DNA from: Rhodospirillaceae bacterium LM-1
Lineage (GTDB): Bacteria > Pseudomonadota > Alphaproteobacteria > Rhodospirillales > WMHbin7
Assembly (NCBI GenBank): GCA_902725215.1
Contig: CACUVI010000001.1
Span: 471,939 to 535,938 of the forward strand
Reading direction: 5' to 3'
Length of the DNA stretch: 64,000 nt
Shown here piece by piece: positions 45,702 to 54,213 of this stretch (its first letter is position 1; each line of letters starts with the position of its first letter). The position numbers were made by a program, and so were the translations under genes. The notes under the pieces were generated by a model, which searched no databases, was not told the origin of the DNA, and worked only from the letters and a program-made list of their open reading frames with translations.

Positions 45702-46587
45702 GGCTTGCCGCCAAGTCTCGCAGCAGCTTTTCGTACAATTCGTTTCCCGGCTCCAAAGCGGCACCCAGGTCGTCAAGCGTGCCCAGTCGCAGCCGCATCT
45801 CGCTCGCCAGCGTCTCGGTCAGACGGACCTGGGATTGCGGTTCCTTGAAGATGCATTGCGCCTTCAGGCTGGCGATCTTGCGTCGCAAAGCGGCAACCGA
45901 TTTTGCCGACGGCTGACGCTCGTTCAATGTCACCGACCCCACTCCCATCAAGCCGTAACGGCGCTCGAAATATTGGATGGCGTCGTGATGGACCATGAAC
46001 GGCTTGCCCGCCAGTGGGGCCAGCTCGCGCTTCAAATCCGCGTCCAATTGATCCAGCCTGGCGGACAATGCCGTCGCATTTCCAAGATACAATGCCGCCC
46101 TGGCCGGATCGATGGCGGCCAGCTTGGCAGCCAACACATCGGCCAGTTTCTTGGCATTGCCAATATCCAGCCACAGATGGCCGTCCATCTCGTCATGCGC
46201 GTCATGCCCATGACCATCGTGACCGCCCCAAGGCCCTCCTTCGCGCATGTCATGCAGGGTCATCCCCGCAATAGCCGTCATCTGCACGATGCTTTTCTTG
46301 GCAGCCAAGCCCGCCACTGGCTTGACCAGGAATCCTTCCAGTTCGGGGCCGACCCACAACACCAGATCGGCTTGCGCCAGACGCTTGGCGTCCGACGGTT
46401 TCAGGCTGAAATCATGCGGCGAGGAAGAGCCTTTCATCAGCAGTTCAGGACTTCCCGCCCCCGCCATCACTTGGACGGCCAGGGAATGCAAAGGCGGAAT
46501 CGAAGCCAGCACCCGGGGCGCATCGATGGCCGCCAGAACCTGGAACGGGCAGAGCAGCAGCAAAAGGACCGTCGTCGAAAACCGCAT
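45676..46587 (-). CDS. znuA: Zinc ABC transporter periplasmic binding protein
   Basis: 303 residues from ATG 46587 with a GGGAGA ribosome site. Cluster A-I binding protein for Zn2+. Seen: signal peptide (FSTTVLLLLLCPFQVLA), VLASIPPLHSLAVQVM, the expected ligands in SSPHDFSLKPSDAKRL and MVHHDAIQYFERRYGL, and a His/Asp-rich loop (GGHDGHGHDAHDEMDGHLW) typical of zinc rather than manganese proteins. It is divergent from zur-znuC-znuB across the Zur box. Confidence 0.95.
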   Translation of the reverse strand: MRFSTTVLLLLLCPFQVLAAIDAPRVLASIPPLHSLAVQVMAGAGSPELLMKGSSSPHDFSLKPSDAKRLAQADLVLWVGPELEGFLVKPVAGLAAKKSIVQMTAIAGMTLHDMREGGPWGGHDGHGHDAHDEMDGHLWLDIGNAKKLADVLAAKLAAIDPARAALYLGNATALSARLDQLDADLKRELAPLAGKPFMVHHDAIQYFERRYGLMGVGSVTLNERQPSAKSVAALRRKIASLKAQCIFKEPQSQVRLTETLASEMRLRLGTLDDLGAALEPGNELYEKLLRDLAASLKACLTAD

Positions 46588-46641
46588 CAATTTCTCCCAA
46601 GGGCCTGGACTTGGCTGGCGCGTGTGATACCATGAACATGA

Positions 46642-46658
46642 ATGTTATAATATAACAT
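46642..46658. promoter_or_regulatory. Zur box between znuA and zur-znuCB
   Basis: The 17-bp sequence ATGTTATAATATAACAT is a perfect palindrome around a central A and matches the known Zur/Fur-type operator pattern. It lies 54 bp upstream of znuA and 13 bp upstream of zur, so Zur with bound zinc can shut off both directions, including its own gene. Confidence 0.93.
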
Positions 46659-46671
46659 ATTGGTTCCGTCC

Positions 46672-47172
46672 ATGCCCCAACGCCAAGCCTTTCCCAAGCC
46701 CAGCCACGATCATGAGCGCTGCATTGCCAAGGCCATGGACGCCGCGCGCCAAGCCTGCGCCAGCCAGGGCGCGCAATTCACCGAGTTGCGCCGCCAGGTC
46801 CTTGAAATCGTCTGGGGCAGCCACGCGCCCATCGGCGCTTATGAAATCTTATCAGCGCTGACCAAGAACGGTCGGCGCCCGGCCCCGCCCACCGTCTACC
46901 GCGCCCTTGACTTCCTGTTGGCCCACGGCTTGGCGCATCGCATCGAAAGCAAAAACGCCTATGTCGGTTGCACGCACCGGCATGAAGATGATCGCCACAG
47001 CCAGTTCCTGATCTGCCGCGCCTGCGGCCAAGCCGTGGAAGTGCGCGACTTTGCACTTTCCCAAGCCATTCAGCAATTGGCCAAGAACAGCGGCTTTGCG
47101 ATTGAAGACCAAATGGTGGAGTTGGCTGGCCTGTGTCCGACCTGCAAGGGCAAGGACGCTCATGCCAGCTAG
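46672..47172 (+). CDS. zur: Zinc uptake regulator, Fur family
   Basis: 166 residues from ATG 46672. Seen: a winged-helix N-terminus ([52 protein letters not shown]), metal-site histidines ([26 protein letters not shown]) and two CxxC pairs (CRAC, CPTC) for structural zinc. Genomic linkage to znuA, znuC and znuB and the operator upstream identify it as Zur rather than Fur. Its end overlaps znuC by 11 bp. Confidence 0.94.
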   Translation: MPQRQAFPKPSHDHERCIAKAMDAARQACASQGAQFTELRRQVLEIVWGSHAPIGAYEILSALTKNGRRPAPPTVYRALDFLLAHGLAHRIESKNAYVGCTHRHEDDRHSQFLICRACGQAVEVRDFALSQAIQQLAKNSGFAIEDQMVELAGLCPTCKGKDAHAS

Positions 47173-47884
47173 CGCCCCCCTGATCGAAGGCAAAGACCTT
47201 GCGCTCTCATACGGCCAACAGCTTGTGCTGGACCGGGTCTCGCTGAAAGTGTCGCCGGGCGAAATCGTGACCGTGGTGGGGCCGAACGGCGCTGGCAAAA
47301 CGACATTGTTGAAGATTTTGTTGGGTCTGGCGTTGCCGGACGCCGGGCGCATTCAAAGCAAGCCCAACCTTCGCATCGGCTATGTGCCGCAAAAGCTCGA
47401 CATCGCGCCGACATTACCGCTTTCCGCCAAACGTTTTCTTCAGATGGCGGCCCCGCAAGGCAACCGCGCCATTGAAGCCGCGCTGAAACGCGTGGGCGCG
47501 CCCAAGGTTCTGGAAACGCCGCTGCTGGGCCTTTCCGGCGGCGAATTGCAGCGGGTCTTATTGGCCCGCGCCCTGTTGCGAAACCCGGAATTGCTGGTGC
47601 TGGACGAGCCGGTGCGCGGCGTCGATCTGGCCGGACAAGCCGATCTGTACGAACTGATCGCCGACCTTCGCAAGCAAATGGGGCTTGGCGTGATCATGGT
47701 TTCGCACGACCTGCACCTGGTCATGCAGGCCACCGACGAGGTGCTGTGCCTGAATGGGCATGTCTGCTGTCACGGGCATCCGGAGGCGGTCAGCCGCCAT
47801 CCCGAATTCGTGGCCCTGTTCGGCCCCCGTGTGGCCGAAACCATGGCGCTTTATCCCCACCATCACGATCACGTCCACAAATGA
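47162..47884 (+). CDS. znuC: Zinc ABC transporter ATPase
   Basis: 240 residues from ATG 47162. Seen: Walker [23 protein letters not shown], signature [15 protein letters not shown], Walker [13 protein letters not shown] and switch His in [10 protein letters not shown]; a His-rich C-terminal end ([10 protein letters not shown]) could bind zinc. It overlaps zur upstream, and its stop overlaps the znuB start (ATGA). Confidence 0.95.
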   Translation: MPASAPLIEGKDLALSYGQQLVLDRVSLKVSPGEIVTVVGPNGAGKTTLLKILLGLALPDAGRIQSKPNLRIGYVPQKLDIAPTLPLSAKRFLQMAAPQGNRAIEAALKRVGAPKVLETPLLGLSGGELQRVLLARALLRNPELLVLDEPVRGVDLAGQADLYELIADLRKQMGLGVIMVSHDLHLVMQATDEVLCLNGHVCCHGHPEAVSRHPEFVALFGPRVAETMALYPHHHDHVHK

Positions 47885-48672
47885 CCGGCGACCTCGACTT
47901 TCTTTGGCGCGCCGCCCTGGCTGCACTTGCCGTGGCCCTGATCGCGGGACCGCTGGGCTGCTTCGTGGTTTGGCGGCGTATGGCCTATTTCGGCGACGCC
48001 TTGGCTCATGCGTCGATTCTGGGACTTGCCCTGGGATTCATGCTGAAGATAGATCTGATGGCGGGCGTCCTGGCGGGCGGCATTCTGTTTGCCGTTCTGC
48101 TGTTCGCCCTCGAGCGGCAAAAGCGCCTGCAAAGCGATACGCTGCTGGGCATTCTGGCCCACGGCTCGTTGGCGATAGGCCTGTGCGCGCTGGCCTTGGC
48201 GCCTGCCTTGAATGTGGATTTGCAAAGCCTTCTGTTCGGCGACGTGCTGGCCGTGACGATCGGGGATATTCTATGGGCGTGGGGCGGCGGATTGTTCGTT
48301 CTGGCGGGCTTGGCCATTCTGTGGCGGCCCTTGCTGTCCATCACGGCGCATGAGGAACTGGCCCGCGTCGATGGCGTCGCGGTCGAACGCACGCGCCTTT
48401 TGTTCCTGATCCTGATGGCGCTGACGGTGGCGGTGTCAATGAAGGTGGTGGGCGTTTTGCTGATCACCGCCCTGCTGGTGATTCCGCCAGCCGCGGCCCG
48501 CCCCTTCGCCCGCTCGCCCGAACAGATGGCCGTGATCGCTTCGGCCATCGGAAGCGCTTCGGTGCTGGCAGGCCTTTACGCATCGCTGATGATCGATCTG
48601 CCCGCAGGCCCCGCCATCGTCGCAGCCGCCACCCTGATCTTCGCTGCGTCGATGGCGTTCAAGCGGCCATGA
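47881..48672 (+). CDS. znuB: Zinc ABC transporter permease
   Basis: 263 residues from ATG 47881, overlapping the znuC stop. ABC-3 family permease. Seen: [43 protein letters not shown] at the N-terminus, about seven or eight hydrophobic segments, and [26 protein letters not shown] near the C-terminus. It completes the zinc importer. It converges on metC with an eight-base gap and no visible terminator. Confidence 0.95.
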   Translation: MTGDLDFLWRAALAALAVALIAGPLGCFVVWRRMAYFGDALAHASILGLALGFMLKIDLMAGVLAGGILFAVLLFALERQKRLQSDTLLGILAHGSLAIGLCALALAPALNVDLQSLLFGDVLAVTIGDILWAWGGGLFVLAGLAILWRPLLSITAHEELARVDGVAVERTRLLFLILMALTVAVSMKVVGVLLITALLVIPPAAARPFARSPEQMAVIASAIGSASVLAGLYASLMIDLPAGPAIVAAATLIFAASMAFKRP

Positions 48673-48680
48673 CAGGAAAA

Positions 48681-49850
48681 CTAAAGCCGCCCAAACGCCT
48701 GTTCCAAATCGGCGATCAGATCGTCGGCATCTTCCAATCCGGCATGCAGGCGGATGGTCAGTCCGCCCGGATTCCAACTGGCGACCGTGCGTTTGATGCC
48801 CTGATCGGCGGGAATGGCTAGGCTTTCGTAGCCGCCCCAGGAATAGCCAAGCCCGAACAGTTGCAGCGCGTCTAGAAAAGCATCGACATGCTTCTTGTCC
48901 GACGTTTTCATCACGAAGGCGAACAAGCCGCAACTGCCCGTGAAATCGCGCCGCCACAATTTGTGGCCGGGATCGTCCTGAAGGGCCGGATGCAACACGC
49001 GCAGAACCTCGGGCCTGCGCTTCAACCACGTCGCCAACAAGATGGCCGTTTCCTGATGACGTTCAAGGCGCACGGGCAATGTGCGAAGGCCGCGCAGGGC
49101 CAGATAGGCTTCTTCCGCGCCCACGCCCAGACCAAGCGCCGCCGCCCGCATTTTGACGATTTGCCACAAATCGGCATTGGCGCAAGTGACCAGCCCCATC
49201 ATGGCGTCCGCGTGGCCCACGATATATTTCGTCGCCGCCTGCACCGACAGATCGACGCCCTTTTCGAAGGGCTTGAAGAACAGAGGCGTGGCCCAGGTAT
49301 TGTCCATCGCCACCACAACGCCCTTTTTGTGGGCCTCAGCCGCGATGGCCGGAATATCCTGGATTTCGAAGGTCAGCGAACCCGGCGCTTCCACGAACAC
49401 CAACTTGGTATTGGGGCGAATAAGATCGGCAATGCCCGCCCCGATCAGAGGGTCGTAATAGGTGGTCTCGATGCCGTTCGCCTTCAAATGTCCGTCGCAA
49501 TAGCGCCTAGTCGGATGATAGATGGAATCGGTCACCAGCACATGGTCGCCATGTTTCAGAAAACTTTCCAGCACCAGCGTGATGGCGGCCAAACCCGAAG
49601 GCACGGCAACCGAGCGATGACCGCCTTCCAGCGCGCACACCGCCTCCTCCAGCGCGAAGGTGGTCGGCGTGCCGAAACGGCCATAAGTCATGCCTTCGAA
49701 GGGACGAGTTCCCCGCTCTTCCATGGTGGCGACATCGGGATAGAGAATGGTCGAAACGTGGTAGACCGGCGGATTGACGGCCCCCTGATGCATTTCGGGA
49801 GATCGACCGGCATGAACGGCGACGGTTGAAGGCTTGTGTTTTTTCATCAT
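48681..49850 (-). CDS. metC: Cystathionine beta-lyase
   Basis: 389 residues from ATG 49850 (or ATG 49847), overlapping the sseA stop as ATGATGA. PLP enzyme of the Cys/Met-metabolism family, cleaving cystathionine to homocysteine, pyruvate and ammonia. Seen: YGRFGTPTTFALEEAVCALEGG, VPSGLAAITLVLESFLKHGDHVL, VAMDNTWATP and the PLP lysine in QAATKYIVGHADAMMG; the TPTTFALEEA form is typical of MetC. It is the last gene of a cysK-sseA-metC operon. Distinction from gamma-lyases is by motif memory. Confidence 0.9.
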   Translation of the reverse strand: MMKKHKPSTVAVHAGRSPEMHQGAVNPPVYHVSTILYPDVATMEERGTRPFEGMTYGRFGTPTTFALEEAVCALEGGHRSVAVPSGLAAITLVLESFLKHGDHVLVTDSIYHPTRRYCDGHLKANGIETTYYDPLIGAGIADLIRPNTKLVFVEAPGSLTFEIQDIPAIAAEAHKKGVVVAMDNTWATPLFFKPFEKGVDLSVQAATKYIVGHADAMMGLVTCANADLWQIVKMRAAALGLGVGAEEAYLALRGLRTLPVRLERHQETAILLATWLKRRPEVLRVLHPALQDDPGHKLWRRDFTGSCGLFAFVMKTSDKKHVDAFLDALQLFGLGYSWGGYESLAIPADQGIKRTVASWNPGGLTIRLHAGLEDADDLIADLEQAFGRL

Positions 49851-50728
49851 GCCCCCAACTCCGCCGGAGCATCGGGCAGATTGCCCCATTCGGCCCAGGA
49901 ACCGTCATAGACGGACACATGATCATAGCCCAAAAGGAAGGCCGCCAGCGCAGGCAAACAGGCGGTGACGCCCGAGCCGCAGGTGGAAATGACCGGCCTG
50001 GACAAATCGATCCCGGCTTCGGCGAAAATCTGCTTCAACCCGTCAGCAGGCAGCATGGTCATCGTTTTCTTGTCAAAGAAGATCGAGAAGGGCATGGGCT
50101 TGCTGCCGGGGATATGGCCCTGTTTCAAAACCGGGCGCGGCTCGGGCGTTTCGCCCGTGAAGCGGGCCAACGGCCTAGCGTCCACCATTTGCTCTTCCCT
50201 GGTTTGCAGATTGCCCTTTATCTCGCCAAGTCCCTTCACCAGATGGGGGCGAAAATACGGCTTGAACGGGCGACGCTCATGCACGGGCGGCGGCGCCTCT
50301 TCCTCAACCGAGCGGCCTTCGCGCAGCCATTTCGGGAATCCGCCATCCAGCACCGACACCTTGTCGTGGCCGAAAACGCGAAACATCCACCAAACGCGGG
50401 CGGCGGCGCTGGTCATGCCGGTGGCGTCGTAAACCACCACATGGCAATCGTTGCCGATCCCCATCTTGCCCACGATGTCGGCGAAGCGGTCTGGGCTGGG
50501 CAGCATATGGGGAAGCGAACTGTCGGGATCGCACACTTCGTCGATCTCGAACAATTGCGCCCCCGTGATGTGGCAGTCGTGATATTCCTCCTTGGCGTTG
50601 CGCTTCTGGATAGCCAGGAAGAATGTGGCGTCGATCACGCGCAAACTGGGATCGGCCAGATGGGCTTCCAGCCAAGCGGTGGAAACCAGGGCTTCGGGAT
50701 GCGAATAGCCGTGCTGCGCGTGATCCAT
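49847..50728 (-). CDS. sseA: 3-mercaptopyruvate sulfurtransferase
   Basis: 293 residues, two rhodanese domains. Seen: an N-terminal inactive domain (VSTAWLEAHLADPSLRVIDATFF, DCHITGAQLFEIDEV) and a C-terminal domain with VDARPLARFTGETPEPRP and active-site loop CGSGVTACL. The CGSGVTA loop marks mercaptopyruvate rather than thiosulfate specificity. It lies between cysK (21 bp upstream) and metC (overlapping), indicating a sulfur amino-acid unit. Confidence 0.93.
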   Translation of the reverse strand: MDHAQHGYSHPEALVSTAWLEAHLADPSLRVIDATFFLAIQKRNAKEEYHDCHITGAQLFEIDEVCDPDSSLPHMLPSPDRFADIVGKMGIGNDCHVVVYDATGMTSAAARVWWMFRVFGHDKVSVLDGGFPKWLREGRSVEEEAPPPVHERRPFKPYFRPHLVKGLGEIKGNLQTREEQMVDARPLARFTGETPEPRPVLKQGHIPGSKPMPFSIFFDKKTMTMLPADGLKQIFAEAGIDLSRPVISTCGSGVTACLPALAAFLLGYDHVSVYDGSWAEWGNLPDAPAELGA

Positions 50729-50749
50729 GAATATCCTGCCAAAAGAACG

Positions 50750-51730
50750 TTACAACCAGCCGGGAATCGGCAAGCCACGTTCTCTCAAGAAGGCGGGATT
50801 GTAAAGTTTGCTTTGATAGCGCTGGCCGCCGTCGCATAGAACGGTCACGATCCTGTGGCCTGGCCCCAGCTTTTTCGCCACGCGAATGGCTCCCGCCACA
50901 TTGATGGCGGTCGAGCCGCCCAGCAGCAATCCTTCGTTCGTCACAAGGTCGAATAGAACCGGCAGCGCCTCGGCGTCCGGGATCTGCTCCCAATCGTCGA
51001 TCGGGGCGCCCTCCAGATTCTTGGTGATGCGTCCCTGCCCGATCCCCTCGGTGATCGAGCTGCCCTCGGCCTTCATCTCGCCCTTGGCATACCAGTTGTA
51101 CAAGGCGGCCCCCATCGGATCGGCCAATACAATGCGAATCTTCGGATCACGCTCTTTCAAGGCCAGACCAACGCCCGCCAACGTGCCGCCGGTGCCGACG
51201 GCCGCCACGAAAGCATCCAGCTTGCCCTCCGTCTGTTCCCAGATTTCCGGGCCTGTCGTCTGGCGGTGGCCTTCGCGGTTGGCGACATTGTCGAATTGAT
51301 TGGCCCAGAATCCACCCAATTCCTTGGCCAGACGCCCCGAAACATGGACATAGTTTTCAGGGTTTGAATAAGGGACCGCAGGCACCAGACGCAGATCGGC
51401 GCCGCACAGGCGCAGCATGTCCTTCTTCTCCTGGCTTTGCGTTTCAGGCATCACGATAACGGTGCGATAGCCCAGCGCATTGCCGACCAGCGCCAAGCCA
51501 ATGCCTGTATTGCCCGCCGTTCCCTCCACGATGACGCCGCCGGGCTTCAACAGCCCCTTGGCCTCGGCATCGCGCACCAGCGCCAAGGCCGCCCGATCCT
51601 TAACCGAGCCGCCAGGATTCAGGAATTCCGCCTTGCCCAGAATGTCGCAACCCGTGGCCTCGCTGGCTTTTCTCAAGCGGATGAGCGGCGTATTGCCAAT
51701 GGCTGCAATCAGACCGTCGCTAATTTCCAT
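50750..51730 (-). CDS. cysK: Cysteine synthase (O-acetylserine sulfhydrylase)
   Basis: 326-residue fold-type II PLP enzyme making cysteine from O-acetylserine and sulfide. Seen: IGNTPLIRL, PLP lysine in NPGGSVKDRAAL, the phosphate loop GTAGNTGIGLALVG, and AAVGTGGTLAGVG. Slightly longer than E. coli CysK, and close to the cystathionine-beta-synthase-like subgroup, so an alternative substrate is possible. It is the first gene of the operon, reading away from the DnaA-box spacer. Confidence 0.92.
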   Translation of the reverse strand: MEISDGLIAAIGNTPLIRLRKASEATGCDILGKAEFLNPGGSVKDRAALALVRDAEAKGLLKPGGVIVEGTAGNTGIGLALVGNALGYRTVIVMPETQSQEKKDMLRLCGADLRLVPAVPYSNPENYVHVSGRLAKELGGFWANQFDNVANREGHRQTTGPEIWEQTEGKLDAFVAAVGTGGTLAGVGLALKERDPKIRIVLADPMGAALYNWYAKGEMKAEGSSITEGIGQGRITKNLEGAPIDDWEQIPDAEALPVLFDLVTNEGLLLGGSTAINVAGAIRVAKKLGPGHRIVTVLCDGGQRYQSKLYNPAFLRERGLPIPGWL

Positions 51731-52031
51731 ACATCACCTGTTATTTCTTATGTTTTAACATCGTTCATTGTAGTTATCTTCCCGCAGCCTTTCAACCCCG
51801 CATCGCGAGTTGAACAAAATCGCGACGAATCTTGGGGTGTTAACTATTTGCTAACCACCTTTCGTTCAGGATAAGTCGATTCATTCCTAGCCGACTGTGG
51901 ACAAAAAATTGGGCTTTTTTGCCGAACAGTTGGTCAGGACACATAATTATCCACACATGACCTTGCGTAATGTGGATAACTTGTGGCAGAATAGGAATAG
52001 TCCTTAATCGTAAGAGTGATGTCAGGGGAAT
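51731..52031. other. Divergent intergenic region with DnaA-box cluster
   Basis: 301 bp between cysK (minus) and the gene at 52032 (plus), AT-richer than its surroundings. It holds two perfect DnaA boxes (TTATCCACA) at 51947-51955 (+) and 51971-51979 (-), 15 bp apart and converging, and a one-mismatch box at 51896-51904 (-). Two GANTC (CcrM) sites lie at 51827 and 51878, and there is a near CtrA site (TTAA-N7-CTAA) at 51840-51854. This resembles alphaproteobacterial replication-origin or DnaA-regulated promoter DNA; which one cannot be decided from sequence alone. Confidence 0.6.
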
Positions 52032-52871
52032 ATGGCTTCGGTCAGCATCACGCTCTTTAGAGAGAAAACAGTCATAGTTGCGCGTTCGCAGGGGCAAGAA
52101 GAAGTCCTGGCAACGGTCAAGAGCAACCGTATCCTGCTGCCTTTGGGAAACAAGCTGCGCCGGGAAACTATGATCGTGCGCGGTCGCAACCTTTCCGATA
52201 CGTTGCGTTTCGCCAGCCTCGTCATCGCCGAGGCAAGGCGCAGTTCAAGCCTGCTGGACCGCGATCATCCCGTCGATTGGAAGCGCCTGTGGCACAGTTC
52301 CACCCTGTTGCAGGGAGCCAAGCCGGAGAATGACAGCTGGGGCGCCGTGTTCGGCAATGGCAGCGCCCTGTTTCTGCCCTCTCCCTGCCCGCATATCGAG
52401 ATTCTGGAGCGCCACGCCGCCGCCAATGGCGGCTATATCGATGAAGTTGTCTTGAAGTCGGCGGCGGCCGAATTGGGCGGCCACGAATGCGATGTAAAGA
52501 TTCTGCACGCCAGCAAGGCCGCCGTGGTCACCACACTGGACGACACCGGCTTTCGCTGCGCCGTTCAAATTCGCACCAAGGGGGCGGAAAGCGCTTTCAG
52601 CTTCTCGGTTCCCGCCAAGGAAAAGGGCGTGCATTTCGGCACCGTCCTGGAACTGGCGGCCCATTACGTCGAAGGCCACAACACGTCGGTCTTTTTGGAA
52701 AAGGTGCGAGGCATGGTCGAGGCCAAACAAGTGGTCGGATCGAACATCACCGCCCGCGACATCGAAAGCGCCATCGAAAGACGCCGCGCCCTAAAACGCC
52801 TGATCGTCAATTTCGAACAGGACACGTCGATCCGCTACCGCCCGGACCGTCCGAAATTTCTTGTGGCGTAA
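52032..52871 (+). CDS. Conserved-looking protein of unknown function
   Basis: 279 residues, AGGGGAA ribosome site. No signal peptide or membrane segment, so cytoplasmic. I recognise no domain. Seen: an N-terminal beta-rich part (ASVSITLFREKTVIVARSQGQEEVLATVKSNRILLPLG), a middle region with GNGSALFLPSPCPHIEILERHAAANGGYIDEVVLKSAAAELGG that could be an ATPase or sugar-kinase-like segment, and a basic, helical C-terminus ending in RYRPDRPKFLVA. Codon use looks native. It is divergent from cysK across a DnaA-box region and is followed by the 97-bp tandem repeat. Confidence 0.75.
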   Translation: MASVSITLFREKTVIVARSQGQEEVLATVKSNRILLPLGNKLRRETMIVRGRNLSDTLRFASLVIAEARRSSSLLDRDHPVDWKRLWHSSTLLQGAKPENDSWGAVFGNGSALFLPSPCPHIEILERHAAANGGYIDEVVLKSAAAELGGHECDVKILHASKAAVVTTLDDTGFRCAVQIRTKGAESAFSFSVPAKEKGVHFGTVLELAAHYVEGHNTSVFLEKVRGMVEAKQVVGSNITARDIESAIERRRALKRLIVNFEQDTSIRYRPDRPKFLVA

Positions 52872-53089
52872 CATCTGTCCCTCAAGCGCCGGGCGGCGCA
52901 CTCCGTGCGCCTTGGCTTTCGCGCCATCAGGCGCGCGGCCCTTTGGGCCTAGTCGCTTCGCTCCAATACATCTGCCCCTCAAGCGCCGGGCGGCGCACTC
53001 CGTGCGCCTTGGCTTTCGCGCCATCAGGCGCGCGGCCCTTTGGGCCTAGTCGCTTCGCTCCAATACATCTGCCCCTCAAGCGCCGGGCG
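52871..53089. repeat. 97-bp tandem repeat with palindromes, 2.25 copies
   Basis: Units at 52871-52967, 52968-53064 and a partial unit from 53065 to about 53089 are identical except for one T/C change. Each full unit contains three hairpins: GGCGCAC-TCC-GTGCGCC, GCGCC-ATCA-GGCGC and GGCCC-TTT-GGGCC. It starts on the stop codon of the upstream gene. No spacer variation, so it is not CRISPR. Similar GC-rich palindromes occur at 56.7 and 60.0 kb. Confidence 0.9.
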
Positions 53090-53114
53090 CTTGCTTGGGT
53101 CTAGCGCAGAACCG

Positions 53115-53732
53115 CTAACAACCGCAACTAAGCCAGCGCCTGCGCAACTCACCCCGCTTCAGGGCCAGCCATTGCAAGCCGATCACGGCGGCGGCATTGA
53201 CGACCTGCCCCGCTTCAAGTTTCGCGATCGCCTCGTCGGCGCTCATCACCACCACGCGGATGTCCTCATGCTCGGCGCCGACGCCGTGAATGCCCGCCGC
53301 ATGTTCGGAATTCACCCGCCCGCAATAAAGCGCGCAGGTTTCGGTGGCGCCGCCGGGGCTGACCAGATAATGATGAACCGGCACCAGATCGGTCACGTCG
53401 ATCCCCGCCTCTTCCTTGGTTTCGCGCTTGGCGACGTCGGCATGGCTTTCGCCTTCCTCGATGATGCCCGCCACGATTTCGAGCAGCCAGGGGTCCCAGC
53501 CTTGGGCATAGGCGCCAATGCGAAATTGCTCGATCAACACCACGGCGTCTTTGACCGGATCATAGGGCAGCAACCCCACCGCATGGCCGCGCTCGAACAG
53601 TTCGCGGGTCATGACGCCGCTAAGCCCACCCGCAAACAAACTGTGGCGCAGCTTGTAGCGATCAATCCTGAAATAGCCCTGATAAGCCGTAACCTTCTCG
53701 ACCAGCTCGACCTTGCGTTCCTGCCCGTCCAT
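53115..53732 (-). CDS. NUDIX hydrolase, ADP-ribose pyrophosphatase-like
   Basis: 205 residues. Seen: a complete NUDIX box (GIIEEGESHADVAKRETKEEAGI) preceded by WLLEIVAG, and downstream YLVSPGGATETCALYCGRV with the STPG/SPGG-type loop of ADP-ribose pyrophosphatases (NudF). It probably hydrolyses ADP-ribose or related sugar nucleotides. It starts six bases after the CopD-like gene in a minus-strand run. Confidence 0.88.
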   Translation of the reverse strand: MDGQERKVELVEKVTAYQGYFRIDRYKLRHSLFAGGLSGVMTRELFERGHAVGLLPYDPVKDAVVLIEQFRIGAYAQGWDPWLLEIVAGIIEEGESHADVAKRETKEEAGIDVTDLVPVHHYLVSPGGATETCALYCGRVNSEHAAGIHGVGAEHEDIRVVVMSADEAIAKLEAGQVVNAAAVIGLQWLALKRGELRRRWLSCGC

Positions 53733-53738
53733 CCGTTC

Positions 53739-54197
53739 CTATCCCCAAAAATTGCCCGTAGCGCCCAAGACTGAAACGACCATCCCCAGAACCAGATTGA
53801 CCATCACCACACGGCGGATGCGTTCGAACTCGCCTGCCGCCGCCTTCTGATCAGCCTGTTTCAACGCCTGCATGAAAAGTTTGAAGGGGCGAAAATACAT
53901 CCAACCGAACAACAGCATCATGACCAGCCCAAGCCCCTCCATCAAGCGTACATGCAGCCCGGCCCCGGACAATCCGTCATAGCCGAAATAGAGCACGCCG
54001 TAACCGGTAACGAACAGCGCAATGATGGAAATCCAAACCCATTTGAAAAAGAGGGGCAGCAGACGGCCCCTCAGCGCCATGCGTTCGCCAGGCTCCATCG
54101 GCCCCATGGCTGGACGCAAGATGACATGGGCGAAAAACATGCCGCCCACCCAGACGATGGCGGCCAATGTATGGGCGCCGATAGCAAGAACGAGCAT
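53739..54197 (-). CDS. CopD-domain membrane protein
   Basis: 152 residues with four hydrophobic segments. Seen: AIGAHTLAAIVWVGGMFFAHVILRPAMGP, with the His and Trp-Val-Gly-Gly-Met pattern of the CopD family, and VVMVNLVLGMVVSVLGATGNFWG at the end. Members are linked to copper uptake or act as membrane haem proteins; conserved histidines here (His9, His25) fit metal or haem binding. Sixteen bases downstream of the glycosyltransferase-like gene. Confidence 0.75.
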   Translation of the reverse strand: MLVLAIGAHTLAAIVWVGGMFFAHVILRPAMGPMEPGERMALRGRLLPLFFKWVWISIIALFVTGYGVLYFGYDGLSGAGLHVRLMEGLGLVMMLLFGWMYFRPFKLFMQALKQADQKAAAGEFERIRRVVMVNLVLGMVVSVLGATGNFWG

Positions 54198-54213
54198 GGT
54201 CCACCTGCTTGGG

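Noticed and set aside
52871..53089. Possible CRISPR array
   Set aside because: The 97-bp units are contiguous and nearly identical with no variable spacers, and no cas genes are nearby.
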